This document shows positions 25,800 to 33,967 of a stretch of 64,000 bases of DNA, piece after piece. Source of the DNA: Kocuria rhizophila DC2201 (GTDB taxonomy: Bacteria > Actinomycetota > Actinomycetes > Actinomycetales > Micrococcaceae). The position numbers and the translations under genes were made by a program. The DNA lies in assembly GCF_000010285.1 (NCBI RefSeq), contig NC_010617.1, forward strand, positions 2,046,001 to 2,110,000. The letters are read 5' to 3'. Positions within the stretch are counted from its first letter, which is position 1. Every line of letters begins with the position of its first letter. A model generated the notes under the pieces. The model saw only the letters and a program-made list of their open reading frames with translations. It had not been told where the DNA came from and ran no database searches.

Positions 25800-28256
25800 T
25801 CAGGAGACCTTGGTCATGGGCGCGTAGCGCAGCAGCAGCCGCTTCTCCTCCGCGCCGAAGCGCACCTTCGCCACGGTCTTGTCCCCGCTGCCCTCGAGCG
25901 CGACCACCGATCCGCGGCCGAAGGCCTTGTGCTCCACGGCGTCCCCCACGCTGAGCGAGGGGATCTCCCGGTTCGGCTCCACCCGCGAGGGCGAGAGCCT
26001 GCGGAACGTTGCCCCGGAACCGGCACCGGCGCCCCAGGAGGAGCCCCGCAGCGGGTCGCGGGTTCCGCCCCCGGAGCCCGCGTGGACGGGCGAGCCCCAG
26101 CCGCCGGACGCGGCCGCGCCCTCGCGCTTCCAGTCGATGAGGTGCGCGGGGATCTCGTCCAGGAACGGACTGGCCGGGTTGAACTGGGACTGGCCCCACA
26201 GGGAGCGGGACTCCGCGCGGGTGATGTAGAGCCGCTGCCGGGCCCGAGTGATGCCCACGTACGCGAGCCGCCGCTCCTCCTCCATGCTGGAGGGGTCCGC
26301 GAAGCTGCGCTGGTGCGGGAAGATCCCGTGCTCCATGCCGGTGAGGAACACCACCGGGAACTCCAGGCCCTTGGCGGTGTGAAGCGTCATGAGGGTCACG
26401 ACCCCCTGGTCGCGGGCTTCCTCGACCTCCTGGGCGATCTGCTGGGCGCTCGCCGTGCCCTCAGCGGCGGTGTCCGGGCGCGAGGGGATCTGGTCCGCGT
26501 CCGCCACGAGGGCCACGTGCTCCAGGAACTCCCCCAGGCCGGCCTCCGGGCGGTCCTTCTCGAACTCGCGCACCACGGCCACGAGCTCCGCCAGGTTCTC
26601 CACGCGGGACTCGTCCTGCGGGTCCGTGGAGGTGCGCAGGGCCTCCAGGTAGCCGGACTGCTCCAGCACGGCCTCGAGCACCGCGGTCACGGACGCACCC
26701 TGGGCGAGCTCGCCCAGGTCGTCCATGAGCTGGGCGAACGTGCGGATCGCGTTGGCGGAGCGCGTGGCGAGCCCCGGCGCCTCGTCCAGGCGGTGCATCG
26801 CCTCGGAGAACGAGATGCCCTCACGGTCCGCGAGCGCCGCGATGGACCCCTGGGCGCGGTCCCCGATCCCGCGCTTGGGCTCGTTGACGATGCGTCGCAC
26901 CGTGATGTCGTCCGCTGGGTTGGCGATCGCGCGCAGGTAGGACATGGCGTCTTTGATCTCCTTGCGCTCGTAGAACCGCGTGCCGCCCACCACCTTGTAG
27001 GGCAGCCCCACGCGCATCAGGATCTCCTCGAGGGAGCGCGACTGGGCGTTGGTGCGGTAGAACACGGCCACGTCCCCGGGGCGGATCCCGTGCTCGTCCT
27101 GGAGCCTGTCGATCTCCTCCGCGATGAACCGGGCCTCCTCGTGCTCGTTCTCCGCGGCGTAGCCCACGATGGGGGCACCGTCCCCCTCGGCGGTCCACAG
27201 CTTCTTGTCCCGGCGGTCCGCGTTCTGGGAGATCACCGCGTTGGCCGCGGAGAGGATGTTCTGCGTGGAGCGGTAGTTCTGCTCCAGCATGATGGTGCGC
27301 GCGGCCGGGAAGTCCCGCTCGAAGTCCGTGATGTTGCGGATGTCCGCCCCGCGGAACGCGTAGATGGACTGGTCCGAGTCCCCCACCACCGTGAGCTCGG
27401 CCGGGGGGATCCCGGACTCGTCCGTGTGACCGGGCGAGTCCCCGCCCACGAGCTCGCGCACCAGTGCGTACTGGGCGTGGTTGGTGTCCTGGTACTCGTC
27501 CACGAGCACGTGGCGGAAGCGCCGGCGGTAGTACTCCAGCACCTGGGGAAAGGCCCGGAACATGTGGACGGTCTCGCCGATGAGGTCGTCGAAGTCCATG
27601 GCGTTGGCCGCCCGCAGCCGCTGGGTGTACCCGCGGTACACCTGGGCCACGGCGGACTCGAACGGGTCCGTGGAGCTCGCCCGGGCCAGGCAGGTCTCGT
27701 CGTCCACGAGCTCGTTCTTCAGCGCCGAGATCCTGTGCTGGATGGCTTTGGGGGCGAAGCGCTTCGGGTCCAGCTCGTGCTGCTTGGCCACCTGGGTGAT
27801 CAGCCGCAGCGAGTCTGCGGAGTCGTAGATGGAGAAGTTGGTGTTCAGCCCCAGGGTCTTGGCCTCCCGGCGCAGGATCCGCACGCACAGGGAGTGGAAC
27901 GTGGAGATCCACATGGTGCGGGCGGAGTCCCCCACCAGCTCGGCGATCCGCTCGCGCATCTCCGCGGCGGCCTTGTTGGTGAACGTGATGGCGAGGATCT
28001 CCCCGCGCCGTGCCCGGCCGGTGGCCAGCAGGTGGGCGATCCGGTGGGTCAGCACCCTGGTCTTGCCCGAGCCCGCGCCAGCGACGATGAGCAGGGGCGC
28101 CCCCGAGTGCTCGACCGCGGCGCGCTGGGGCTCGTTGAGCCCCGCCACGAGCTGCTCCGGGGACGCGACGGCGTCGGACGGCTCGTGCGGGGCCCCGGCG
28201 GTCGAGGATCGCACCGAGGCGGCGGAGAGCAGTGGGTTGTCAGAGAGGTAGTCCAT
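25800..28256 (-). CDS. pcrA: ATP-dependent DNA helicase PcrA/UvrD
   Basis: Superfamily I 3'-5' helicase of nucleotide excision repair and replication-fork clearance. The 818-aa protein has Walker A VAGAGSGKTRVLTHR near residue 57, VDEYQDTN (motif II), VGDSDQSIYAFRGAD (III), EQNYRSTQNIL (IV), TLHTAKGLEFPVVF (V) and YVGITRARQRLY (VI). A linker leads to a C-terminal Tudor-like RNAP-binding module, VGDAVEHKAFGRGSVVAL. TAGACT lies 9 nt before the ATG, so the leader is almost absent. The gene neighbours sucCD, as in mycobacteria. Confidence 0.97.
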   Translation of the reverse strand: MDYLSDNPLLSAASVRSSTAGAPHEPSDAVASPEQLVAGLNEPQRAAVEHSGAPLLIVAGAGSGKTRVLTHRIAHLLATGRARRGEILAITFTNKAAAEMRERIAELVGDSARTMWISTFHSLCVRILRREAKTLGLNTNFSIYDSADSLRLITQVAKQHELDPKRFAPKAIQHRISALKNELVDDETCLARASSTDPFESAVAQVYRGYTQRLRAANAMDFDDLIGETVHMFRAFPQVLEYYRRRFRHVLVDEYQDTNHAQYALVRELVGGDSPGHTDESGIPPAELTVVGDSDQSIYAFRGADIRNITDFERDFPAARTIMLEQNYRSTQNILSAANAVISQNADRRDKKLWTAEGDGAPIVGYAAENEHEEARFIAEEIDRLQDEHGIRPGDVAVFYRTNAQSRSLEEILMRVGLPYKVVGGTRFYERKEIKDAMSYLRAIANPADDITVRRIVNEPKRGIGDRAQGSIAALADREGISFSEAMHRLDEAPGLATRSANAIRTFAQLMDDLGELAQGASVTAVLEAVLEQSGYLEALRTSTDPQDESRVENLAELVAVVREFEKDRPEAGLGEFLEHVALVADADQIPSRPDTAAEGTASAQQIAQEVEEARDQGVVTLMTLHTAKGLEFPVVFLTGMEHGIFPHQRSFADPSSMEEERRLAYVGITRARQRLYITRAESRSLWGQSQFNPASPFLDEIPAHLIDWKREGAAASGGWGSPVHAGSGGGTRDPLRGSSWGAGAGSGATFRRLSPSRVEPNREIPSLSVGDAVEHKAFGRGSVVALEGSGDKTVAKVRFGAEEKRLLLRYAPMTKVS

Positions 28257-28265
28257 GGTGCGCCC

Positions 28266-28271
28266 AGTCTA
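28266..28271 (-). promoter_or_regulatory. pcrA -10 box
   Basis: TAGACT (complement of 28266-28271), 9 nt before the pcrA ATG. The untranslated leader would be only about 2-3 nt. Confidence 0.45.
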
Positions 28272-28293
28272 TCGAGGGGCTCGGACGCGCTGA

Positions 28294-28313
28294 CGGGCGG
28301 GGTTGCCCGCCCG
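28294..28313 (-). terminator. hairpin between the beta-propeller gene and pcrA
   Basis: CGGGCGGG (28294-28301) pairs perfectly with CCCGCCCG (28306-28313) around GTTG, just after the minus-strand stop at 28343. There is no T tract. Confidence 0.5.
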
Positions 28314-28342
28314 AGGAACCCCCGGCCGGGTGCTCGCCGCCC

Positions 28343-29074
28343 TCACACGTAGCGGGGTTCCACCTGGTGGCGTCCGTTGGCGTCCTCGACCCACAGCTGG
28401 GAGTCCGCCACCGTGACCCGCACGGGGGACTGCAGCACGAGGTCGTCGTCGGACAGTTCATCGGGGACATGATCCGGTCCGCCGCAGATGGTGGTGACCT
28501 CGCCGTCCGTGACGTCCACGTGGCGCAGCGCGTGGTTGCCGGTGTCGGCCACGACCACCGAGCCGTCGTAGAGCATCTGCAGGTCCTCGGGGTGGTCGAG
28601 CCTGGCCTCCGTGGCGGGACCGTCCTGGTAGCCCGCACCGTGCCGGCCGACCACCGTGACCACGTGGGGATCGCCGTCGGGCCGGTCCGTGTCGATCGTG
28701 AGGCACCGCAGGGAGGAGGAGTCCCGGTCCACGAACCACAGCCGGCCGTCCCCGCCCTCCGTGATGGACACCGTGGCGGCGAACTTGGCCTGGGCCACCC
28801 GGCCGTCCCGGCGCCCGGGCTCCCCCGTGCCCGCCCACTCCTGCAGGACGTCCGTGTAGGCGTCCCAGCGGAAGAGCTGGTTGCGGTCGGGGACCGCCGC
28901 GACCACGGCGGAGAGCTTGTGGGACCAGACGATGTCGGCCATGCGGGCACCGGCCAGGACGGAGCAGTCGATCCTGCGGCGCACGGTGGTGTGGTCCGCC
29001 TCGTACAGCGTGAGCTCCGAGCCGTCACCCGCGCTCATGAGCAGACCGTCCGGAAGGCCGATGGAGAGCTCCAT
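28343..29074 (-). CDS. NHL/YncE-like beta-propeller protein
   Basis: A 243-aa soluble protein made of repeated blade-like segments: SVSITEGGDGRLWFVDRDSS, EDLQMLYDGSVVVADTGNH and RVTVADSQLWVEDANG. The VVADTGNHALR signature is characteristic of NHL-type propellers. No signal peptide is present, so it probably acts in the cytosol; substrate or partner is unknown. The start is placed at ATG 29074 (MELSIGLPDG), with AAGGTG upstream, rather than 12 codons earlier. At this length it would form four or five blades, so it may be a compact or partial propeller. Confidence 0.6.
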   Translation of the reverse strand: MELSIGLPDGLLMSAGDGSELTLYEADHTTVRRRIDCSVLAGARMADIVWSHKLSAVVAAVPDRNQLFRWDAYTDVLQEWAGTGEPGRRDGRVAQAKFAATVSITEGGDGRLWFVDRDSSSLRCLTIDTDRPDGDPHVVTVVGRHGAGYQDGPATEARLDHPEDLQMLYDGSVVVADTGNHALRHVDVTDGEVTTICGGPDHVPDELSDDDLVLQSPVRVTVADSQLWVEDANGRHQVEPRYV

Positions 29075-29170
29075 GACCGTCACCACCTTTCGCGGTGCCG
29101 CTGGGGGCACCTGTTCTCCACCTCGTCCTCGAGCGTGGTCACCCGTCCCTGATCACAGTACGCCCCGGGG

Positions 29171-29176
29171 GATAAT
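29171..29176 (+). promoter_or_regulatory. -10 box, leaderless type
   Basis: GATAAT, then GGGGCC, then the ATG at 29183. Confidence 0.5.
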
Positions 29177-29182
29177 GGGGCC

Positions 29183-29884
29183 ATGGGTATGACCAGAGCG
29201 CAGAAGGCCAGGAAGTACGGGGACACCACGGGCGCCGCGCCGGCCGGTTCCACGAGCAGCCGCGGTGCCCGCGTGCGGCCCGTGAGCGTCCACGAGATGC
29301 GGGACGGCCAGCTCGCCGCCGAGCCCACCAAGGCCTCCTCCGCCGGGATCCTGGTGGGCGTCGCGTTCTTCGTGGGCCTCGCACTGTGGCTCTACTACCA
29401 CCTGCTGGTGCTGCAGGGCGTCTCCGGGCACATGGCCGGCGGGGTCACCGCTCCCGAGCTGCTCGCCGGCGGTTTCGCTCCCGAGCACGTGGCGCAGTTC
29501 GCGCGCGGGCTGGGTGCGGACGGGCTCACCGAGTACGAGGGCGTCCACGCGACCACGGGCCTGTTCACACCCCTGCTCACGAGCCTCGGATGGCTGCTGT
29601 TCACCGGTCTGAACACCCCGCAGCGCGCCCGGAAGTGGGTCTACTGGGCCGTGGTCCTGGGCTACGCCGTGGTCTTCGTGGCCGGGAACTCCGCGCTCGA
29701 CGCCTCGGTGGCCCGCCCCGCGGACCGGGACGCCGCTGCGCTCGCATCCGCGCTGGTGGTCACCCGGTGGGTGCTGTTCGCGGGCCTGGTGCTGATCGCC
29801 GTGCTCGTGGTGGTCTCCGTGGTGCGCCGCAAGCTCTCGGACTTCGCCCGCGGAGAGCTCCCGGGCCAGCGCCCGCGCGACTGA
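29183..29884 (+). CDS. membrane protein of unknown function
   Basis: A 233-aa protein with a basic, disordered N-terminus (MGMTRAQKARKYGD), one membrane segment near residues 53-78, a roughly 50-residue outward region, and three further segments to residue 215, ending in a charged tail. Not assigned to a family. Its start has an ideal leaderless layout. It is divergent from the beta-propeller gene. Confidence 0.6.
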   Translation: MGMTRAQKARKYGDTTGAAPAGSTSSRGARVRPVSVHEMRDGQLAAEPTKASSAGILVGVAFFVGLALWLYYHLLVLQGVSGHMAGGVTAPELLAGGFAPEHVAQFARGLGADGLTEYEGVHATTGLFTPLLTSLGWLLFTGLNTPQRARKWVYWAVVLGYAVVFVAGNSALDASVARPADRDAAALASALVVTRWVLFAGLVLIAVLVVVSVVRRKLSDFARGELPGQRPRD

Positions 29885-30104
29885 GACCGCGCTCGCCTGC
29901 TCGGCGTCGGGACAGAGACCGCTCCCCACGCGCTCCGAATGCGCGAGTCCTGATGTGTCGGCATCCTGGCGTACTGGCATCCTCGCGGGCCCGCGTGCCC
30001 GGACATGAGTGCGCCCCGCCCGGCCGCGGATTCCCGACCCCCGTTCCGGGACGTCCGGGGCGGTGCGGGACCGTGGCATCCGCGCACGGGCGGGGCGTGG
30101 TGCG

Positions 30105-30177
30105 TGCCCTCGATTGGATTCGAACCAACGACACCGGCTTTAGGAGAGCCGTGCTCTATCCCCTGAGCTACGAGGGC
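30105..30177 (-). tRNA. tRNA-Arg(CCU)
   Basis: A minus-strand cloverleaf of 73 nt: acceptor GCCCTCG (complement of 30171-30177) with CGAGGGC plus discriminator A; D-arm with AGCTCAGGGGATAGAGC; anticodon stem CGGCT/AGCCG with loop CTCCTAA, giving anticodon CCU (reads AGG); T-arm with GGTTCGAATCC. CCA is not encoded. AGG is a rare codon in such GC-rich genomes, so this is likely the sole reader. Confidence 0.95.
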
Positions 30178-30226
30178 AACAGTGCCCCACTGTATCCGCG
30201 GGAGGTGCGCCCCCGCGAGTCGGGCG

Positions 30227-30232
30227 CACAAT
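30227..30232 (+). promoter_or_regulatory. -10 box, leaderless type
   Basis: CACAAT, then GGGGCC, then the ATG at 30239. The arrangement is almost identical to the one at 29171-29183. Confidence 0.45.
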
Positions 30233-30238
30233 GGGGCC

Positions 30239-31165
30239 ATGACCGTCTACATTGACCCGCCGCGGTGGCCCGCACACGGCACCGTGTTCTCGCACCTGGT
30301 CTCGGACCGTTCCCTCGCCGAGCTGCACGCGTTCGCGCGTGAGCTGGGGGTCCCGGAACGCGCGTTCGACCAGGACCACTACGACGTCCCGGCGCACCGT
30401 CACGCGTCCGCGGTCGCGCAGGGTGCGGTGCCGGTGGACGGCAAGCAGCTGGCCCGCATCCTGATCCGCAGCGGCCTCCGGATCCCCGCACGACGCCGCC
30501 CGGCCAAGCTGGCCACGGCCCTCGCCTCCCGTTGGGAGCGCCACGTCCCGGGCCATGCCCACCTGGGTGCGCAGCTGCGGCAGCGGTGGGGCGAGCCGCA
30601 CCGCGACTACCACGGTCCCGGCCACCTGCTGGCCGTCCTGGAGGCCCTCGACCTGCTCACGGACGCGGCGCCGTCCCTCGAGCTGGTGCTCGCGGCGTGG
30701 TTCCACGACGCCGTGCACGACGGCCGGGCCGGTCAGGACGAGCGCGACTCCGCCGAACTCGCCCGGCGTCTGCTCACCGACGAGAGCTCTCCGCGGGACA
30801 CGCCGGTGCAGGATCCCGCCACCGCGCAGTGGGGCCCACGGACCGCGGACAGGGTGGCCGAGCTGGTTCTCGTGACCGCCCACCACCGCCCGGGCCCGGC
30901 GGACCGGGACGCGTGCCTGCTGGTGGATGCGGACCTCTCCGTGCTCGGCGGGAGCGCCGAGGAGTACGAGCGCTACCGGGCTGCCGTTCGGAGGGAGTAC
31001 GCGCACGTCCCGGAGCCGCAGTTCCGCGCGGCACGCGCGGAGGTGCTGGCCGGGCTGCAGAGGGCGCCCCGGCTGTTCCACGATCCGCGCGCGGTGGAGC
31101 TGTGGGAGGCGCGGGCCCGGCACAACCTGGACCGGGAGATGGTGGAGCTCACCGCGTCGGTGTGA
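30239..31165 (+). CDS. DUF4031 domain fused to an HD-type phosphohydrolase-like domain
   Basis: A 308-aa two-domain protein. Residues 1-85 are a DUF4031 module (MTVYIDPPRWPAHGTVFSHL, later FDQDHYDVPAHRH). Residues about 100-305 resemble predicted metal-dependent HD phosphohydrolases: RDYHGPGHLLAVL, AAWFHDAVHDG (HD pair), VTAHH and LLVDADLSVLG. The His/Asp set suggests a divalent-metal hydrolase, perhaps acting on a nucleotide or nucleic acid; the substrate is unknown. Leaderless start at ATG 30239. It is divergent from the tRNA. Confidence 0.75.
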   Translation: MTVYIDPPRWPAHGTVFSHLVSDRSLAELHAFARELGVPERAFDQDHYDVPAHRHASAVAQGAVPVDGKQLARILIRSGLRIPARRRPAKLATALASRWERHVPGHAHLGAQLRQRWGEPHRDYHGPGHLLAVLEALDLLTDAAPSLELVLAAWFHDAVHDGRAGQDERDSAELARRLLTDESSPRDTPVQDPATAQWGPRTADRVAELVLVTAHHRPGPADRDACLLVDADLSVLGGSAEEYERYRAAVRREYAHVPEPQFRAARAEVLAGLQRAPRLFHDPRAVELWEARARHNLDREMVELTASV

Positions 31166-31217
31166 TGGGTTCGGTGTGGCCGTCTCACCGCGGCCGACCC
31201 GGCATGCGCTGCTCGGG

Positions 31218-31505
31218 CTACGCGCGGGGCGCGGGACCGTCCGCGGCGTCGTCGGCGGCACCGGACGGATCTGCCGCTCGGGCGGCGGCGCGGCGGCGTC
31301 GGAAGAGGACCGCGGCGAGGATGAGACCCACGATGATGCCCAGCCCGCCGAACACGGAGAGCCACATGGCCACGTGACCCGCGAAGGCTGCCACCACGAA
31401 CCCCACGACGATCCCGGGCACGGCCCCCGCGAGCATGCCCACGGCGTAGTACGTGAATTCCTGGTCCTGGGGGGTTCTGGCGGCGCTGGAGAAGTCGGTG
31501 GACAT
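31218..31505 (-). CDS. small two-segment membrane protein
   Basis: A 95-aa protein with two hydrophobic segments (about residues 18-42 and 45-67), a basic loop RRRRAAARAA after the second, and a short acidic tail containing DDAADG (recurrent 11-mer at 31243-31253). Function unknown. TAGAAT lies 7 nt before the ATG at 31505. Confidence 0.6.
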   Translation of the reverse strand: MSTDFSSAARTPQDQEFTYYAVGMLAGAVPGIVVGFVVAAFAGHVAMWLSVFGGLGIIVGLILAAVLFRRRRAAARAADPSGAADDAADGPAPRA

Positions 31506-31512
31506 GGCTCCG

Positions 31513-31518
31513 ATTCTA
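31513..31518 (-). promoter_or_regulatory. -10 box, leaderless type
   Basis: TAGAAT (complement of 31513-31518), 7 nt before the ATG at 31505. Confidence 0.45.
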
Positions 31519-31571
31519 CGTCCCGCCCCTGGGCGCCCACCGCACGGGCCGCGGGGCGTAGATGTTAAAGG

Positions 31572-31604
31572 CGTACGGACCCTGTGGTCGACAGGGTCCG
31601 TACG
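31572..31604 (-). terminator. terminator of the NlpC/P60 gene
   Basis: CGTACGGACCCTGT (31572-31585) pairs perfectly with ACAGGGTCCGTACG (31591-31604) around a 5-nt loop. On the minus strand it is followed by CCTTTAA. It lies 100 nt after the stop of the gene at 31704. Confidence 0.75.
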
Positions 31605-31703
31605 GTCTATCTCGTCCTCATCGGGAGCGGGTACACAACCGGTCCCGACTCGTCACGAGGTGTGGCCCGGTGCCTCGCGGCACCGCACCCAGCTCTGCTG
31701 AGC

Positions 31704-32627
31704 TCAGCCCACGCGGATGAACTCGGGGCCGGAGCCCACGTACGCGGTGGTCTTCACGGTCTGGTTGCCGTTCCAGCCGCCGTGGATGGCCTGGCCGTTG
31801 CCGGCGTAGATGGCCACGTGGGCCACGCCCGCGCCGCCGTCGGCGTAGTAGGCGATGTCGCCGGCCTGGGCCTCAGCGGCGGAGACCGAGCGGCCCAGGG
31901 ACTTGTAGCTCGCGGGCCAGCCGTGGTGGTTGATGCCCACGGCGCGCAGGGCGTTGGACACCAGCGCGGTGCAGTCCTGGTTCACGCCGATCTGGCCCTC
32001 GGCGGCACCGAGGATGCCCTGGCCGCTCACGGAGCCCGAGGCGGGCTTGGTCTGCTGGGTGGACTGCGTCGTCACGGTGCCGCCGGTGTTGCTGGCCTTG
32101 GCCTGGGTGTCACCGTAGCCCTGGACGTTGTGGTCGGCGACCTGGGAGTGCTGCTGCGCCGCGGTCTCGGCCTGCAGGGTCTGTGCGGTCGGCTCGGCGG
32201 CGTGACGGCCCTGCTGGGCCACCGGAGCGGCGGGGGCAGCGGTCTCGGCCACAGGGGTCACGGTCTCGGCCGCGGGGGTCACGGTCTCGGCGGCCGGGGC
32301 CACCTGGGGAGCCACCGGGGTCACGTCGGCCACGGGAGCGGCCTGGATCGCGGCGGGCTGCGCCGGGGCCTTGGCCTTCTCGGTCTTCTTCTCCTTGGCC
32401 TTCTCAGCCTTGTCGGCCTTGGCTGCGGGCTGTGCGGAGACGGTGTTCTCGGAGGCGGGAGCCTCGGACACGGCGGCGGCGGGAGCCTGCTCGTCAGCGT
32501 TCTGCGTGGCCTGCACGGACACGGTGGTGGCCAGCGCCAGGCCGGAGAAGGCGGCGACGGCGGCCACGGTGCGGGCCTTGCCGGCGAAGAGGCTCTTGGC
32601 GGAGTGGGAAGCGGTTTCGTTCGTCAT
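31704..32627 (-). CDS. secreted NlpC/P60-type cell-wall peptidase with Ala-rich spacer
   Basis: A 307-aa exported protein. The signal peptide covers about 1-42 (KSLFAGKARTVAAVAAFSG). A long Ala/Pro/Thr/Glu-rich spacer (about 45-200) with 7-residue repeats AETVTPA would span the wall. The C-terminal NlpC/P60 domain has the catalytic Cys219 in NQDCTALVSNAL and His270 in GVAHVAIYAGN, then AIHGGW. It likely cleaves peptidoglycan stem peptides. The start has no c-di-AMP riboswitch, unlike the neighbouring C40 gene, but a TTGACA hexamer (complement of 32693-32698) lies about 70 nt upstream. Confidence 0.85.
   Translation of the reverse strand: MTNETASHSAKSLFAGKARTVAAVAAFSGLALATTVSVQATQNADEQAPAAAVSEAPASENTVSAQPAAKADKAEKAKEKKTEKAKAPAQPAAIQAAPVADVTPVAPQVAPAAETVTPAAETVTPVAETAAPAAPVAQQGRHAAEPTAQTLQAETAAQQHSQVADHNVQGYGDTQAKASNTGGTVTTQSTQQTKPASGSVSGQGILGAAEGQIGVNQDCTALVSNALRAVGINHHGWPASYKSLGRSVSAAEAQAGDIAYYADGGAGVAHVAIYAGNGQAIHGGWNGNQTVKTTAYVGSGPEFIRVG
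32240..32301 (-). repeat. 21-nt tandem repeat in the spacer of the NlpC/P60 gene
   Basis: Three near-identical 21-nt units (CGGTCTCGGCC-N3-GGGGTCA on the plus strand) encode ETVTPA-type heptads. Copy number could vary between strains. Confidence 0.6.
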
Positions 32628-32822
32628 GCGTGTGGTTTCCTAACACGTTCGTGTCCACCCAGGGCACGGAGGTGTGCAGTGACCGCGACGTTGTCAAACG
32701 CAGCTGCGGTTCACCGTCTGTGGGCGGTGCTTTTCTTCTCGTTCAGTCAGTTCGTGCGGCTCGGCCGGGCCCGCACGGTGCGTGCGAACGTCCCGGCGGC
32801 CGAGGATCGCGGTGCGATCCGT

Positions 32823-32851
32823 GGACCGACGGCGCAGGAGGCCGTCGGTCC
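32823..32851 (-). terminator. terminator of the riboswitch-controlled C40 peptidase gene
   Basis: GGACCGACGGC (32823-32833) pairs perfectly with GCCGTCGGTCC (32841-32851) 8 nt after the minus-strand stop at 32859. Confidence 0.75.
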
Positions 32852-32858
32852 CCTCAGA

Positions 32859-33464
32859 TCACCGGACGCTGTAGAAGCCGTCCAGCTGCATGGCGTTCAC
32901 GGAGTGAACCTGAGTGCCCTGCATGGGGTTGAGGGCGGAGATCATCTGGCCGTTGCCGATGTAGATCCCCACGTGCGAGCCGCCGTTCTGGGAGACCAGA
33001 TCGCCGGGCTGCGGGTTGGAGGTCGGGGTGCCTGCGGCGAACTGGGCCCACGTGGTGCGGGGCAGGTTGATGCCGTTCTGCGCGTACACCCACTGGGTGA
33101 AGCCCGAGCAGTCCCAGGCCTTGAAGCCGGTGCCGCCCCAGACGTAGGCGCCGCCGATGCCCTGGTAGGCCGTGCCCACGGTGCCGCCGGCGGCGTGGTT
33201 GGACTGCGTGCTCACACCGGAGCTGGACGCCATGGTGTCCGCGGCCGGGGTGGTGTACGAGGTGTTGTAGGCCTCCAGCGAAGAAGTGGAGGAGGCGTAG
33301 GAGGTGGTGGACCCGAGGTCCACGACGCCCGCGGATGCCTGGGCGGGCATCGCGATGCCGGCCACGGCGGCACCGGCCGCCACGGTGGCGACGGTGGTGT
33401 TGCGCACGATGTGCGACGAGGCCTCAGCGCGGTGACGGGCAGAGTTGTTCTTCATGAAAGACAT
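32859..33464 (-). CDS. secreted C40 (NlpC/P60) peptidoglycan endopeptidase
   Basis: A 201-aa exported protein: signal peptide about 1-45 ([20 protein letters not shown]), a Ser/Thr-rich linker (about 46-95), and a full NlpC/P60 domain with catalytic Cys119 in [12 protein letters not shown] and His164 in [12 protein letters not shown]. It would hydrolyse D-Glu-meso-DAP or similar stem-peptide bonds. The ATG at 33464 has AGGGAGGA 8 nt upstream. The c-di-AMP riboswitch directly in front ties wall remodelling to c-di-AMP; in Actinobacteria this riboswitch commonly precedes such wall enzymes. Confidence 0.92.
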   Translation of the reverse strand: MSFMKNNSARHRAEASSHIVRNTTVATVAAGAAVAGIAMPAQASAGVVDLGSTTSYASSTSSLEAYNTSYTTPAADTMASSSGVSTQSNHAAGGTVGTAYQGIGGAYVWGGTGFKAWDCSGFTQWVYAQNGINLPRTTWAQFAAGTPTSNPQPGDLVSQNGGSHVGIYIGNGQMISALNPMQGTQVHSVNAMQLDGFYSVR

Positions 33465-33480
33465 GTGTGTGTTCCTCCCT

Positions 33481-33665
33481 ACGCCTGCGGGGTGAGCTGT
33501 CGGGTTCGGATGGGAGACATCCGGCCGCACGTGCTGGTGAGCCGTGCCGGCTTGACCCCTAGGATTCGACGGGCTGTCACGAATCCGGAAGTGGTTCCCC
33601 CGCTTCTGCCATGCGGATGTTCTGTGTACGGGTCCCGGTGCGCATGGCAGAACTCGGCGATCGCG
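33481..33665 (-). ncRNA. c-di-AMP riboswitch (ydaO-yuaA type)
   Basis: Read on the minus strand, conserved blocks appear in order: CGCCGAGTTCTGCC, CATGGCAGAAGCGGGGGAACC, then GAATCCTAGGGGTCAA, then ATCCGAACCCGACAGCTCAC, CCGCAGGCG and finally GTAGGGAGG. These are the hallmark pieces of the class. It ends about 15 nt before the C40 peptidase ATG and includes its Shine-Dalgarno at the edge. This class normally switches expression off when c-di-AMP binds. Confidence 0.93.
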
Positions 33666-33706
33666 TTCGGGAGTGCCGGATCCGACCAGTGATCGGCACG
33701 GAGACG

Positions 33707-33736
33707 ACTGTACAGGACAGATCACGAAAAAGTCAC
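33707..33736 (-). promoter_or_regulatory. promoter of the c-di-AMP riboswitch transcript
   Basis: Minus strand: GTGACT (complement of 33731-33736), an 18-nt spacer and TACAGT (complement of 33707-33712), about 40 nt before the first conserved riboswitch block. Confidence 0.5.
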
Positions 33737-33967
33737 GTTTTGGTTACAACCGGTCACGGATCGGGCACCAGTGCGTATCAAAGATCGCGATTGATTAGTT
33801 TTCAAGAATGAATTGCCATACCCGGGTATGACGACACGCAAGCCACGAAAGCCTCGCTGACAAGCCACGACGCCACGTATCAGGGCAGCAGCGGGCTCCG
33901 GATCCATGAGAACGTCCGTGACCATCCACACATCGGGAAGGTCACGGCCGCGAGGGCGTGCGGGGCG
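33737..33967. other. AT-richer intergenic region with a palindrome
   Basis: About 230 bases between the riboswitch promoter and the dtxR stop. The region 33720-33830 is unusually AT-rich for this genome and holds the perfect palindrome CATACCCGGGTATG (33817-33830). I see no gene; a regulator site is possible. Confidence 0.45.
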
